Shown: positions 1 to 9,416, counted from the first letter of the stretch. The stretch is 64,000 bases of DNA from Nakamurella aerolata (GCF_013002705.1 NZ_JABEND010000013.1:29270-93269), one strand, 5' to 3'. Made by a program: numbers and translations. The notes: generated by a model not told the origin, from the sequence alone.

Positions 1-1
1 C

Positions 2-526
2 TGGGGCGGCGGTGCGAGATCGACGCTGTACAACCAATTCGTTGCCGGGCTGCTCGCGACGATGGCCGACTTCACCCTGCTGTACGCCCCGAACATCAAC
101 TCCTACAAGCGGTTCGCCGACGGTTCGTTCGCCCCCACCACCATCGCCTGGGGTGAGGACAACCGCACTTGCGCGGTGCGATTGGTCGGCCGCGGCGCCT
201 CCGCCAGGCTGGAGAACCGGGTACCGGGGGCGGACGTCAACCCCTACCTGGCACTGGCGGCGATGATCGCCGGTGGTCTGCACGGCATCCAGGCGCAGCT
301 GGAACTGCCTGAACCGGTGGCGGGCAACGCTTATGCCAGCGATCTGCCTCGGGTACCGCGCACGCTGAGCGCTGCGCGGGAACGGTTCGTCGCCTCCGAA
401 CCGGCAAGGACGGCCTTCGGCGACGATGTGGTCGAGCACTACGCCAGAATGGCCGAGGTGGAGCTGGAGGCCTTCGACGCGGCCGTCACCGACTGGGAGT
501 TGCGCCGCGGCTTTGAACGATTGTGA
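2..526 (+). CDS. glutamine synthetase-like enzyme, C-terminal part (gamma-glutamyl-amine ligase)
   Basis: C-terminal 174 residues of a glutamine synthetase fold protein; the start lies before the window and the frame is open from base 2. The segment RLVGRGASARLENRVPGADV followed by NPYLALAAMIAGG is the conserved GS substrate/ATP region (NRxPGADxNPYL). Standard GlnA is about 470 residues. The genes just downstream (aldehyde dehydrogenase, SDR, gamma-glutamyl-type class I amidotransferase) form a gamma-glutamylation catabolic set as in the Puu pathway. The likely role is therefore gamma-glutamylation of a polyamine, monoamine or ethanolamine rather than glutamine supply. That substrate assignment is inference from context; the catalytic N-terminal half is not in view. 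Confidence 0.85.
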   Translation, partial: WGGGARSTLYNQFVAGLLATMADFTLLYAPNINSYKRFADGSFAPTTIAWGEDNRTCAVRLVGRGASARLENRVPGADVNPYLALAAMIAGGLHGIQAQLELPEPVAGNAYASDLPRVPRTLSAARERFVASEPARTAFGDDVVEHYARMAEVELEAFDAAVTDWELRRGFERL

Positions 527-668
527 ACTGCTGACCGGCGCTAAACCGTGCTGAACAGTGCTGAACAGCGCTGAGACGGTGCTGACCCACCGGCAGCCAC
601 CAGCGTGACGGCACCTCCCCCGAACTCCATGGCCCACCATCCACCCCCACGATTTCGAGAGGCACCGC
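527..668. repeat. short imperfect repeats between puuA-like and ALDH genes
   Basis: Directly after the stop codon the motif GTGCTGAACA/GCGCTGA recurs about six times with roughly 10-bp spacing between 528 and 590. The remainder up to the ALDH start holds a GAGAGG ribosome-binding site near 657. No gene is seen here. Confidence 0.6.
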
Positions 669-2021
669 GTGACCACGCTGATCAACCCGGCGACCGAACA
701 ACCACTGCCGCAACAGGTTCCGGCCAGCAACCTGGCCGAGACCGACGCCGCGATCGCCAGGGCCGCCGAGGCCTGGCCGGCCTGGGCGGCTCTGGCGCCG
801 GGTGAGCGGGCCCGGTTGCTGCGCGGCTTCGCCGCCGTCGTCGACGCGCACATCGACGAGCTGGCACAGCTGGAGGTGGCCAACGCCGGGCACACCATCG
901 GCAACGCCAGGTGGGAGGCCGGCAACGTTCGCGATTGCCTGAACTACTACGCCGGCGCCCCGGAACGCCTGGTGGGCAAGCAGATCCCGGTTCCCGGTGG
1001 CACCGATGTCACCTTCCACGAACCGCTCGGCGTTGTCGGGGTGATTGTTCCGTGGAACTTCCCGATGCCGATCGCCGCCTGGGGTTTCGCGCCTGCCCTT
1101 GCCGCCGGGAACACGGTGGTGCTCAAGCCGGCCGAGCTGACCCCGCTCACCGCACTGCGGCTCGCCGAGCTCGCCACCATGGCCGGAATCCCTGACGGGG
1201 TGTTCACGGTGATCCCCGGCCGCGGCGCCGTTGTCGGCGAGCGGTTCGTCACCCATCCCGACATTGCCAAGGTGGTGTTCACCGGTTCGACCAGCGTCGG
1301 CAAGCAGATCATGGCGGGCTGCGCGGCCCAGCTGAAACCGGTGACTCTCGAACTCGGCGGGAAGAGCGCGAACGTCATCTTCGACGACGCCGACCTGGCC
1401 GCCGCAGCCGCCAGCGCACCGTCCGCGGTGTTCGACAATGCCGGGCAGGATTGCTGCGCACGATCGCGGATCCTGGTGCAGCGCACCGTGTATTCGCAGT
1501 TCCTCGACCGGTTCCAGCAGGCCGTCGCCGATGTCAAGGTGCTCGATCCCGCTGACGAACGCAGCGAGATGGGCCCGTTGGTTTCGGCCCAGCAGCGCGA
1601 GTCGGTGCAGCGCTACCTCGGCGCAGCATCGGTGGCGTTCACCGGCCGCGCTCCCGACGGGCCGGGGTGGTGGCTGCCGCCGACCGTCGTCGAGTCCCGG
1701 TCCACCACAGAGCCGATCTGGCGGGAGGAAGTCTTCGGCCCGGTCGTCGCGGTGCTGCCGTTCGACGACGAGCAGGAAGCCGTTGCGCTGGCCAATGATT
1801 CGGAGTACGGCCTGTCCGGGTCGATCTTCACCAGCGATGTCGGCCGGGCGCTGCGGGTGAGCCGCGGCATCCGCAGCGGCAACCTGTCGGTGAACAGCCA
1901 CTCGTCGGTGCGTTACTGGACGCCGTTCGGCGGTTACAAGCACAGCGGTATCGGCCGGGAGCTCGGTCCGGACGCACCGTATGCCTTCACCGAAGAGAAG
2001 AACGTCTTCATCGCGCACTGA
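669..2021 (+). CDS. aldehyde dehydrogenase (gamma-glutamyl-aminobutyraldehyde / betaine-aldehyde type)
   Basis: NAD(P)-dependent aldehyde dehydrogenase of 450 residues, slightly short for the ALDH superfamily (about 480). Visible signatures: PWNFPM near residue 128, ELGGKSANVIF with the general-base Glu, and the catalytic cysteine in NAGQDCCARSR near residue 264. The C-terminal FGGYKHSGIGRE is also typical. GTG start at 669 with a GAGAGG box 7-12 bases upstream. It follows the GS-like gene and is followed 50 bases later by an SDR and a gamma-glutamyl hydrolase. It therefore probably oxidises the gamma-glutamyl-aminoaldehyde of the same pathway (PuuC step). Family certain; substrate inferred. 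Confidence 0.9.
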   Translation: MTTLINPATEQPLPQQVPASNLAETDAAIARAAEAWPAWAALAPGERARLLRGFAAVVDAHIDELAQLEVANAGHTIGNARWEAGNVRDCLNYYAGAPERLVGKQIPVPGGTDVTFHEPLGVVGVIVPWNFPMPIAAWGFAPALAAGNTVVLKPAELTPLTALRLAELATMAGIPDGVFTVIPGRGAVVGERFVTHPDIAKVVFTGSTSVGKQIMAGCAAQLKPVTLELGGKSANVIFDDADLAAAAASAPSAVFDNAGQDCCARSRILVQRTVYSQFLDRFQQAVADVKVLDPADERSEMGPLVSAQQRESVQRYLGAASVAFTGRAPDGPGWWLPPTVVESRSTTEPIWREEVFGPVVAVLPFDDEQEAVALANDSEYGLSGSIFTSDVGRALRVSRGIRSGNLSVNSHSSVRYWTPFGGYKHSGIGRELGPDAPYAFTEEKNVFIAH

Positions 2022-2071
2022 CCTGCTCGGCACATCCGTTGAACGTCAAGCAGTCTCGAAAGGATCTTGCA

Positions 2072-2875
2072 ATGTCAGCACCTTCCACCGCTCGACCCGG
2101 CCGACTCGACGGGAAGGTCGCCGTCGTCACCGGTGGTGCCTCGGGGATTGGCCTCGCCAGCGTCAGGCGGTTCGTCGATGAGGGCGCCAGGGTGGTGATC
2201 GGCGACCTCGCCGACGATGCCGGCGGCCAGCTGGCCGAGCAGCTCGGCGGCCCGGAGGTGGCCCGGTACGTGCATGTTGACGTCACCGAGCCGGAGCAGG
2301 TGGCCGAGCTGTTCCGGGTGGCTAGTGACGAGTTCGGTTCGGTCGACATCGCTTTCAACAACGCGGGTATCAGTCCGCCGGAGGACGATTCGATCCTGGA
2401 CACCGACCTGGCGGCCTGGCGCAAGGTGCAGGACGTCAACCTGACCTCGGTGTACCTGTGCTGCAAGGCGGTGCTGCCGTACATGCTGGAGCAGGGCCGC
2501 GGCTCGATCATCAACACGGCTTCGTTCGTCGCGGTGATGGGCGCCGCCACCTCGCAGATCTCCTACTCCGCCTCGAAGGGTGGGGTGCTGTCGATGTCAA
2601 GGGAACTCGGTGTGCAGTTCGCCCGGCAGGGCGTTCGGGTTAACGCGTTGTGCCCAGGACCGGTGAATACGCCGCTGCTGCAGGAACTTTTCGCCGCCGA
2701 TCCGGAGCGGGCCGAGCGGAGGTTGGTGCACGTGCCGATGGGCCGGTTCGCCGAACCGGCCGAGATTGCCAACGCTGTGCTGTTTCTCGCCTCCGACGAG
2801 TCGTCGTTCATCACCGCCAATGCGTTCCTGGTGGACGGGGGCATCACCGGCGCATACGTCACCCCGATCTCGTGA
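2072..2875 (+). CDS. SDR family NAD(P)-dependent oxidoreductase
   Basis: Classical short-chain dehydrogenase, 267 residues. N-terminal cofactor motif TGGASGIG (TGxxxGxG), NNAG in the middle, catalytic Ser and YSASKGG (YxxxK), and the C-terminal DGG typical of the family. The ATG at 2072 is chosen over an in-frame TTG at 2039 because AAAGGA lies 7 bases before it. Its stop overlaps the start of the next gene, so the two are translationally coupled. Its place in the gamma-glutamylation operon suggests an alcohol/aldehyde step on the same substrate, which the canonical PuuABCD set lacks. Substrate unknown. Confidence 0.88.
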   Translation: MSAPSTARPGRLDGKVAVVTGGASGIGLASVRRFVDEGARVVIGDLADDAGGQLAEQLGGPEVARYVHVDVTEPEQVAELFRVASDEFGSVDIAFNNAGISPPEDDSILDTDLAAWRKVQDVNLTSVYLCCKAVLPYMLEQGRGSIINTASFVAVMGAATSQISYSASKGGVLSMSRELGVQFARQGVRVNALCPGPVNTPLLQELFAADPERAERRLVHVPMGRFAEPAEIANAVLFLASDESSFITANAFLVDGGITGAYVTPIS

Positions 2876-3603
2876 CGGCCGCCGCTGCCGGCGGCCAGCC
2901 GTTGGTGGGCCTGTCGTGTTATCGGGAACCGGCGCGCTGGGGAGTGTGGGACACCGCAGCGGATCTGCTGCCGACCGACTATGCGGACATGGTGGTGCGG
3001 GGTGGCGGTCTGCCGGTGCTGCTGCCGGCCGCTGACCGCCTGGCCGGCGCCCTGGCGACCGCGGCGGCCGCTGCGGTGAACCGGCTGGACGCGTTGGTGA
3101 TCACCGGCGGCGCGGACGTCGACCCGACCAGGTACGGAGCTGCCGCCGGCCCGCTGACCGATCCGCCGCGCACCGACCGGGACGCCTGGGAGCTGGCGCT
3201 GATCGCCGCCGCCGACGCCGCCGGGCTACCGCTGCTCGGCGTCTGCCGCGGTATGCAGTTGATGGCCGTTGCCGGCGGCGGGACGCTGCACCAGCACGTC
3301 CCGGAGTTGTTGCGGGGCAGCACTGTTCACTCGCCGGGTGGCGACCGGTACGGCAGCGTCGAGATCGCTGTGCAGGCCGGCTCAGCGGTGGCAGCCGCGG
3401 TCGGCGACGGCGTGCGGGCCGCTTGCCATCACCACCAGGCGGTTGCCACCCACCCGGGATTCACCGCGGTCGCCCGCAGCGCGGACGGGGTGCTTGAGGC
3501 CATCGAGCGGCCGGGCGGCCGCTTCTGCATTGCGGTGCAGTGGCATCCGGAAACTGGGCGCGACGCCCGGCTCTTCCAGGCGCTGGTCGACGCCGGCCGC
3601 TGA
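2872..3603 (+). CDS. gamma-glutamyl-gamma-aminobutyrate hydrolase family (class I glutamine amidotransferase-like)
   Basis: Predicted PuuD-like hydrolase of 243 residues that releases glutamate from a gamma-glutamyl amide. The GTG at 2872 overlaps the SDR stop (GTGA). ITGGADVDP is the family signature, the nucleophile is the Cys in GVCRGMQ, and the C-terminal His-Glu pair lies in VQWHPE. An internal HHHQAV is also typical. Last gene of the operon; the following gene is convergent with a 23-base gap. The family assignment is strong, and it is the best single argument that the upstream GS-like enzyme works in amine or GABA catabolism. Confidence 0.9.
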   Translation: MTAAAAGGQPLVGLSCYREPARWGVWDTAADLLPTDYADMVVRGGGLPVLLPAADRLAGALATAAAAAVNRLDALVITGGADVDPTRYGAAAGPLTDPPRTDRDAWELALIAAADAAGLPLLGVCRGMQLMAVAGGGTLHQHVPELLRGSTVHSPGGDRYGSVEIAVQAGSAVAAAVGDGVRAACHHHQAVATHPGFTAVARSADGVLEAIERPGGRFCIAVQWHPETGRDARLFQALVDAGR

Positions 3604-3626
3604 CCGGGCAGCCCAGCCTTCCAGGG

Positions 3627-4841
3627 TCAGACGTTGAACCTGTCGCGCAGGCCCTGAAACCTGAACTGCTGCACGTGATACGGCCAGAGAGTCCCGGTGT
3701 TCCACTGAGAGACGGCCAGGTGGAAGTCGTTGAGGGACGAGCCGGGAATCACGAACCCGCCGTAGAGCTGCGCGACCCCGGTGACCGATTCGTTGTCCCA
3801 CGGAGCAATCTGCAACAGCGTGGTGCGCACCGCCTTGGTCAGATCGGAGGTCGGCTGGTCGAACACCATGGCGTCGATCCGGTAGTCGCCGACGTCGTCG
3901 CGGGAGGCGTGGAAGGTGAACAGCCACTTGCCGTCGACGGGTCGCAGCGTCATCTCGCCGAACCGGCCGCCCAGCACCGGCGTCGGCGGGTTACCCCATT
4001 GCCAGCCGGTGCCGGAGGTGAAGCCCCACGGCTGATATCGCCTCGGGTCGAGAATGTGCTGTTGCGGCACCCGGGACAGGATGATCCCGCTGTCCCTGGC
4101 GAAGGTGCTGCTCAGGATATAGACCATGCCGTCGGCCGGATTGACCGCCCAGGTCAACTGCTGGAACATCCTGCCCCACTTGCCGAATCCATCGGCGTCG
4201 GCACCTTGGGACGGGATGCGGCAACCAAGGTGCCAGCTCCGGCCGTTGTCGTCCGAGTACCAGTTCTCGGTCCGCCGCACGTTCGGGAAGTCGCCGTCGA
4301 CCACCATCACGTGAACAACGAGGCGACTGCCGACGGCGATGATGTCCGACGGCAGGATGGTGGTGAAGCGCGGCGCGATCTGGTCGTACTCGATCAGCGA
4401 TCGGGCCGCCCCGTTCGGATCCCGATCGGCTCCGACGGCACCGTCGAACACCACCTTCGAGTTCAGGTCGGTGGTGCTGGAATACAGGCCGACCGGCGCT
4501 CGATGGAAGGTGCCGTCCGAGGTGTCCTCGGCGAAGGTGTCGCCGAAGATGAAGAGCATTCGGCCATCGGGCGTCCGGATCGGCATCCCGAGATCGGTGC
4601 CGCCGACCCGGAATCGGCCGGTGTTGGCCGTGCCGGTGAGGTCGCCGATGAAGGTCGCCGTCAAACCATCCGTGGTCGGCGCGCTCTGCCCCGGCACCCG
4701 CCCTGCCGCCGCGGCCGCCGGGCCGGCGCCCAGCACCAGCCCGCCGACCGAGGCTCCCATGGTCAGCGCTGCCCCGCGCAGAAAGGCGGACCGGGTGAGG
4801 CCAGATGTCGGCCCGGCCGCGGCCCCGCGTTCATCCCTCAT
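3627..4841 (-). CDS. secreted DUF4185-domain protein
   Basis: 404 residues. The N-terminus carries a basic region, TRSAFLRG and a hydrophobic stretch ending in a run of alanines. It resembles a Tat signal peptide, but only one arginine of the twin pair is present. The mature part has repeated FGDTF / MLFIFGDT and WGNPP-like blade motifs of DUF4185 (beta-propeller, glycosidase-like fold, no proven reaction). The ATG at 4841 is chosen because AAGGGA lies 6 bases upstream; an in-frame ATG at 4847 overlaps the preceding stop but has no spaced ribosome-binding site. It is the second gene of a two-gene minus-strand unit with an LGFP-repeat protein, so a cell-envelope role is likely. Confidence 0.75.
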   Translation of the reverse strand: MRDERGAAAGPTSGLTRSAFLRGAALTMGASVGGLVLGAGPAAAAAGRVPGQSAPTTDGLTATFIGDLTGTANTGRFRVGGTDLGMPIRTPDGRMLFIFGDTFAEDTSDGTFHRAPVGLYSSTTDLNSKVVFDGAVGADRDPNGAARSLIEYDQIAPRFTTILPSDIIAVGSRLVVHVMVVDGDFPNVRRTENWYSDDNGRSWHLGCRIPSQGADADGFGKWGRMFQQLTWAVNPADGMVYILSSTFARDSGIILSRVPQQHILDPRRYQPWGFTSGTGWQWGNPPTPVLGGRFGEMTLRPVDGKWLFTFHASRDDVGDYRIDAMVFDQPTSDLTKAVRTTLLQIAPWDNESVTGVAQLYGGFVIPGSSLNDFHLAVSQWNTGTLWPYHVQQFRFQGLRDRFNV

Positions 4842-4843
4842 GA

Positions 4844-5605
4844 TCATCCCTTGTAGGCCGGGTCGACGAACTCTGCAGAGCCGATCCGCGGCCAATAGAT
4901 GTTGGCGCCCTCGAAGTCCTGCTCGAAGGCGTCCGCCGGCTGCCCCGGTTTCGCGTAGGACGCGGCGGTCAGGTACTCATCGCCCAGCGGAAAGCCGGTC
5001 AGCCACGGCGATCCGGGCCCGAACGGCACCCCACGCTCCCAGCCGGACGCGGCGTAGAAGGCGCGGATCACGCCCCTGACGATCCACGCCCTGCCCTGGT
5101 TCGGGTTGTAGTAGATGGAGGCGGGCAGGTCGGTCCCGGCGAAATGCTGGAACGCGCCACGGCCGTCCGGGGTCATGGCGTGGTCGGTGACCGGGAATCC
5201 GAGATCGCCCTGCTCCCAGCCGACGCTGCCGTACTTGTCCAGAATCAACCCGGTTGACCAGAACGCTTCGGGTTGGCCGTCCCGGTAGAAGAAAGTGCCA
5301 CGCTCGAATCGCTGACCAGCGCCCAACTCTCGGGCCACCCGATACTCGTCGGACACCGGCCAGCCGAGCGGACCCTGCTCCCAGCCCCGCCCTTGCGCGT
5401 TGCGGACCGTCCCCCACTTGTCGAAGATCAAGCCGCGCGTGAAGAACGCCTCGGCCGAGGAGTCCTTGAGGTAGAACACGGCACGCTCGCACGTCTGGTA
5501 CACCCCGCCGACCACCGACCTCCGGTCGGAGGTGACGGCACCGAAAACAGCTTCGCCGCCCGCGGACACGTACTTGTCGCGGATCGGACCTTCCAGCTGC
5601 GGCAT
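4844..5605 (-). CDS. LGFP-repeat protein
   Basis: 253 residues built from about four LGFP-type repeats of roughly 50 residues: [38 protein letters not shown] and TGFPLGDEY are the diagnostic cores. LGFP repeats occur in actinobacterial cell-wall-associated proteins and esterases. No catalytic domain and no clear signal peptide are visible at the chosen ATG (5605, behind GGGAGG at a short 4-base spacing). An upstream in-frame extension exists but looks non-coding. Its stop overlaps the DUF4185 gene start region, indicating co-transcription. Confidence 0.78.
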   Translation of the reverse strand: MPQLEGPIRDKYVSAGGEAVFGAVTSDRRSVVGGVYQTCERAVFYLKDSSAEAFFTRGLIFDKWGTVRNAQGRGWEQGPLGWPVSDEYRVARELGAGQRFERGTFFYRDGQPEAFWSTGLILDKYGSVGWEQGDLGFPVTDHAMTPDGRGAFQHFAGTDLPASIYYNPNQGRAWIVRGVIRAFYAASGWERGVPFGPGSPWLTGFPLGDEYLTAASYAKPGQPADAFEQDFEGANIYWPRIGSAEFVDPAYKG

Positions 5606-5796
5606 ACATCCTCCCGGATCTGGACGTCCGCCGGAGGTTAACACCGCCGGAGCAAGCGCGCAGCCGCGCCGACCTGACGCCGAACACCGTTGCACCGAAC
5701 GGCAGCTGGCACACCAGCGGCATGGCGTGCCGTCGAACGGAGCCCGACACCCCCGCGCGCTGGCGCGCACCGCCGGCGATGCCGCACAGTAGAGCC

Positions 5797-7194
5797 ATGC
5801 CGCTGGTCGCCGGGATCGACTCGTCCACCCAATCGTGCAAGGTCAGCATCCGCGACGCCGAGTCCGGGGCGCAGCTGCGCAGCGGTGCCGCTCCGCATCC
5901 CGCTGGCACCGAGGTCCACCCGCAGGCGTGGTGGGATGCGCTGCGGCAGGCCGTTTCCGACGCCGGCGGCCTCGACGACGTCGCCGCGGTGTCGGTGGGC
6001 GGGCAGCAGCACGGCATGGTGGCGCTCGACGGCGACGGGCAGGTGATCCGCCCGGCGCTGCTGTGGAACGACACCCGGAGCGCGCAGGCCGCCGAGCAAC
6101 TGATCGCCGAGGTCGGTGCCGCGCAGTACGCGCAGCGCATCGGGGTGGTTCCGGTGGCGTCGTTCACCTGCAGCAAGCTGCGCTGGTTGCGCGACGCCGA
6201 ACCGGAGAACGCGGCGCAGGTGGCGGCGGTGGCGCTTCCGCACGACTGGCTGAGTTGGCGGCTCCGCGGTTTCGGCCCGGAGCAGCCGCTGGGCCCGGCG
6301 CTTTCGCAGCTGGCCACCGATCGGTCGGATGCGTCCGGCACCGGCTACTTCGACCCGGCTCGCAACAGGTACGACGCTGAGCTGTTCGCCCTTGCGCTCG
6401 GCCATGACGCCGTGCTGCCAAGGGTTCTCGGGCCGGCCGAGCCGGCCGGGGAGCTGCCCGGCGGTGCCGCGATGGCACCTGGTGCCGGCGACAATGCGGC
6501 CGCCGCATTGGGTTTGCAGCTGGCGACCACCGACACGGCGGTATCGATCGGCACCAGCGGAACCGTGTTCGCTCCCACCGAGGTGCCGGTGCACGACCCG
6601 ACCGGGACGGTGGCCGGTTTCGCCGACGCCCGCGGCGGGTTCCTGCCGCTGACCGCCGCGCTGAACGCCGCGCGGGTCATCGACACCGTCGCCGCCGTGC
6701 TCGGCGTCGACCGAGACACGTTGGCGCACTTGGCCTCCGAGGCGCCGCCAGGCGCGCAGGGGGTGGTGCTGATCCCGCACTTCGAGGGCGAGCGGACCCC
6801 GAACCTGCCGGCCGCCAGGGCCAGCTGGCACGGCCTGAGCATGGCCAACAGCACCCCCGCCAACCTGGCAAGGGCCGCCTTCGAGGGGATGCTGGCCAAC
6901 ATCAACATCGGCGTGCAGGCGGTACGAGCGGTCGGCGCCGCCACCGACCGCATCATCCTGATCGGCGGCGGCGCCCGCAGCGCGCTGACCGGGCGGGTGG
7001 CGGCGCAGGTGTTCGGCGTCGACATCGTGGTGCCGGAGCCGGGCGAGTACGTCGCCAGAGGCGCCGCCTTCCAGGCCGCATGGACGCTGCTCGGAGCCCC
7101 GCCACCGTGGCCGGCACCAGCGAGTGAGCTGATTCCCGCCGACCCTGAACCGTTGATATCAGAGCAGTTCCGCCGATACCTGCCGCATCGGTAG
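5797..7194 (+). CDS. xylB: xylulokinase (FGGY carbohydrate kinase)
   Basis: 465 residues, close to the usual 480-500. N-terminal [12 protein letters not shown] is the phosphate-1 motif of the FGGY/actin-like fold. [11 protein letters not shown] and LWNDTRS are the xylulokinase-type sugar-binding region, and ILIGGGARS near the C-terminus is the adenosine motif. The ATG at 5797 begins exactly at the conserved fold. It stands alone between the LGFP gene (divergent) and a siderophore reductase (convergent, 67 bases away), with no isomerase or transporter nearby, so the sugar may be xylulose or a related ketose. Confidence 0.88.
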   Translation: MPLVAGIDSSTQSCKVSIRDAESGAQLRSGAAPHPAGTEVHPQAWWDALRQAVSDAGGLDDVAAVSVGGQQHGMVALDGDGQVIRPALLWNDTRSAQAAEQLIAEVGAAQYAQRIGVVPVASFTCSKLRWLRDAEPENAAQVAAVALPHDWLSWRLRGFGPEQPLGPALSQLATDRSDASGTGYFDPARNRYDAELFALALGHDAVLPRVLGPAEPAGELPGGAAMAPGAGDNAAAALGLQLATTDTAVSIGTSGTVFAPTEVPVHDPTGTVAGFADARGGFLPLTAALNAARVIDTVAAVLGVDRDTLAHLASEAPPGAQGVVLIPHFEGERTPNLPAARASWHGLSMANSTPANLARAAFEGMLANINIGVQAVRAVGAATDRIILIGGGARSALTGRVAAQVFGVDIVVPEPGEYVARGAAFQAAWTLLGAPPPWPAPASELIPADPEPLISEQFRRYLPHR

Positions 7195-7261
7195 CCCGTG
7201 CCGGACCGGCCGCCGGGCGCCGGGGCTCCAAGTTGCGGCGCCGAAGCTGTGCACAACTCTG

Positions 7262-8086
7262 TTACAGCACAACGCCGATCGGCTCGCGCTTCTCGGCCTG
7301 GAAGCGATCTTCGGTGCGGCCGTAGGCCCAGTAGCCCGACAGCGAAAGGTCGCTGCGCGGAACCTGGCGCGCCTTCATCACGTCACGGATGGCCTTCATG
7401 CACTCCCGCTCACCATGAGCGAACACCTGCACCCGACCGGACGGCCACGGATGCGCAGCCACCGCGTCGGACAACACCGTCGAGGTGCCGGCGACCGTCG
7501 AACCCCGGTGCAGCCAACGGATGTCGAACCCGCGTGGCGCCCGCAGCGGCAGCTCGTCGTCCGGCCCGTACACCTCGAGGTAGGCGGTACCGACGGCGTC
7601 CGGCAGCTGGTCCGCCAGCTCCTCAAGGGCGGCCGCCACCGCGGGCAGCGCCGACTCGTCGCCGGCAAGGAGATGAGCGTCGGCGGCGGGGTCAGGACGG
7701 TAGGCGCCACCGGGGCCGGAGAACGCCACCAGGTCGCCCGGCTTGGCCGCGGCCGCCCACGGACCGGCGATGCCGTCGTCCCCGTGCACCACAAAATCGA
7801 TAGCAAGACTATCCGCACCGACCGAGCGGATGGTGTACGTCCTGGTGACCGGCAGGTCCTCCGGCGGCAGCTGCTCGCGCAGCACGTCCAGGTCGTACGG
7901 CGGGATCAGCCCCAGCTCCGGCTTGGCGAAATGAATCTTCACGTAGTGATCGGTCTGCCCGTTGTCGGCAAACTCGGCCAGCGCCGGGCCGCCGATGTGC
8001 ACCCGGACCAGGTGCTCGGTGAGCCGCTCGGTGGCGATCACCTCCATCACCATCGTGCGGCGCTTGCGGCGGGTCGGTGCGGTCAT
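7262..8086 (-). CDS. siderophore-interacting protein (FAD-dependent ferric-siderophore reductase)
   Basis: 274 residues, standard for the SIP/ViuB family. RTYTIR is the FAD-binding motif, HGDDGIAGPW is the typical loop after it, and LAGDESALPA begins the NAD(P)-binding-like SIP domain; GYWAYGRTE near the C-terminus is also family-specific. ATG at 8086 with AGGAG six bases upstream. Such reductases release iron from imported siderophores in the cytoplasm. A DtxR/IdeR-like box lies about 60 bases upstream (8145-8163), so iron repression is expected. Confidence 0.9.
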   Translation of the reverse strand: MTAPTRRKRRTMVMEVIATERLTEHLVRVHIGGPALAEFADNGQTDHYVKIHFAKPELGLIPPYDLDVLREQLPPEDLPVTRTYTIRSVGADSLAIDFVVHGDDGIAGPWAAAAKPGDLVAFSGPGGAYRPDPAADAHLLAGDESALPAVAAALEELADQLPDAVGTAYLEVYGPDDELPLRAPRGFDIRWLHRGSTVAGTSTVLSDAVAAHPWPSGRVQVFAHGERECMKAIRDVMKARQVPRSDLSLSGYWAYGRTEDRFQAEKREPIGVVL

Positions 8087-8144
8087 GCGGATCTCCTGTG
8101 CAACGTGATCGGTGAGCTCCGGGCGCCAGCAACGGTACCCGCTC

Positions 8145-8163
8145 CCAACTTAGGATAACCTTA
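8145..8163 (-). promoter_or_regulatory. putative DtxR/IdeR-type iron box
   Basis: CCAACTTAGGATAACCTTA agrees with the 19-bp iron-box consensus TTAGGTTAGGCTAACCTAA at 13 positions, including the central AGG-TAACCT core. It lies 59-77 bases upstream of the siderophore reductase start, a fitting operator position. The binding protein is inferred. Confidence 0.5.
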
Positions 8164-8211
8164 CTTGTGATGGAGAACGTCATGAGCGCGGATGGGAGCG
8201 TCGCTCGGGCA

Positions 8212-8255
8212 CGACGATGCCCGCGCCGGCAGGCTGCCTGGCACGGGCATCGTCG
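8212..8255 (-). terminator. stem-loop after the secreted protein gene
   Basis: Perfect 12-bp inverted repeat CGACGATGCCCG / CGGGCATCGTCG with a 20-base loop that can pair further. It lies 20-64 bases downstream of the minus-strand gene ending at 8276. There is no T-run; strong T-less hairpins are common terminators in actinobacteria. Confidence 0.55.
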
Positions 8256-8275
8256 AACAGACTGCCGACAACTGC

Positions 8276-9016
8276 TCAGGCGCCGCAGGTTCCCGCTCCC
8301 GCACCGGCCCCGCAGAAGGTGTTGCCGGCGACGGTCAGCACACCGTTCTTGAGGGTCACCGGGTAGGTGTGGGCGATCGCCAGGCGGTTGGTGTGCGTCA
8401 GGTAGACGGTGACGCTCTGGCTGCCGTCGCGGTTGCTGCGCAGGAAGCCCTCGGCGGTCTGCTGCTCCGCCGGGTCACCCACCGGCACGCTGTAGTTGCG
8501 GAAGCTGAACTTCACCTGGCCGTTGCCGGCGATGCTGAGGTGCCGGCCGTGACCGTCCCAGTTGCCCACCAGGCCGGCGAAGTGGGTGGCCAGCGGACCG
8601 GGCCGGAAGCCCGGGTGGTTGGTGTCGATGTTCTTGTACGACCCCACCGGCAGCGAGCCGACCTGGGAATAGGTGACCTTGGCCCGCAGCACGGTGCCGT
8701 TGATCGCCTTGGCCTGGAAGACGACCTGCTGTCCGGTGCCCGAGGTGCGGGTGATCACCCCAAGGATCGAGATGGTCCATGACGTGCTGCCGTCTTGGAT
8801 TCGCCCCTCGAACGGCTTCATCGTCCTGTCGTTGACGGGGGTGCTCTGCGCGGCGGCCACCGCCGCGACACGGGTCGGTGCCGGGTTGCCGGCCAGCGCC
8901 GGACTGGTGGCCAACCCGGCAACGCCGAGGCCGACGGTGCCGGTCAAGGCGGCCAGCGCGACGGTCCTGCTGATCTTGCTGCGGAGCGTGGTGGTGATGC
9001 GGACTGCGGTGCTCAT
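8276..9016 (-). CDS. secreted hypothetical protein
   Basis: 246 residues with a clear Sec signal peptide: basic start, hydrophobic core VALAALTGTVGLGVAGL, cleavage near SPALAG (about residue 43). The mature part is about 200 residues and rich in Thr/Gly/Val beta-strand patterns, e.g. DGSTSWTISILGVI and YSQVGSLPVGSY. I recognise no domain. ATG at 9016 with AAAGGA six bases upstream. A strong hairpin follows the gene. Exported; function unknown. Confidence 0.7.
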   Translation of the reverse strand: MSTAVRITTTLRSKISRTVALAALTGTVGLGVAGLATSPALAGNPAPTRVAAVAAAQSTPVNDRTMKPFEGRIQDGSTSWTISILGVITRTSGTGQQVVFQAKAINGTVLRAKVTYSQVGSLPVGSYKNIDTNHPGFRPGPLATHFAGLVGNWDGHGRHLSIAGNGQVKFSFRNYSVPVGDPAEQQTAEGFLRSNRDGSQSVTVYLTHTNRLAIAHTYPVTLKNGVLTVAGNTFCGAGAGAGTCGA

Positions 9017-9331
9017 ATCGATTCCTTTGCTAGGTATATGGTGTTCCCTGTTGGTGGCTGGAGATATGCGGTCCCGGACTGCTAAGTGAGCCTTGGCGGA
9101 CCTGATCCCTTGCGGGATTTGGTGTTTGGGATAACGCGTGCTGCGAACTGCGGTGCCGACCTTGCGCGCTTGGTGACCTCGGTATGACGCCGTACCCGCT
9201 CCGGGGTTGTTCCCGTTGCGACACTTAGGTCAGAAAATTTTTCCCTGCTGGCCGCGCAGGCCCGGGCCACGCTCCCGGGGCCTGGCCGGGGTCGCGCGCC
9301 GGGGCCGGGCCGGCGCCGACAGCGACGCCGG

Positions 9332-9411
9332 CGGTCTCGTCCTGCGAGGTCGATGCGGTCAGCGGCTAGGCTGGAGCTGCCCCGCGCGCCGGTTGTGGCG
9401 CGACGAGACCG
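9332..9411 (+). ncRNA. leader hairpin domain 1 upstream of ABC importer
   Basis: A 10-bp perfect inverted repeat CGGTCTCGTC / GACGAGACCG (9332-9341 with 9402-9411) encloses 60 bases that contain another 6-bp stem CGCGCC / GGCGCG (9385-9390 with 9397-9402). Taken with the domain at 9417-9519 it suggests a structured mRNA leader. I did not find a cobalamin B12 box or another named riboswitch core. Confidence 0.45.
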
Positions 9412-9416
9412 CTCCT

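Noticed and set aside
8167..8352. Small plus-strand gene in the reductase-secreted protein gap
   Set aside because: Arg/Cys-rich translation, lies across a strong hairpin and overlaps the 3' end of the opposite gene.
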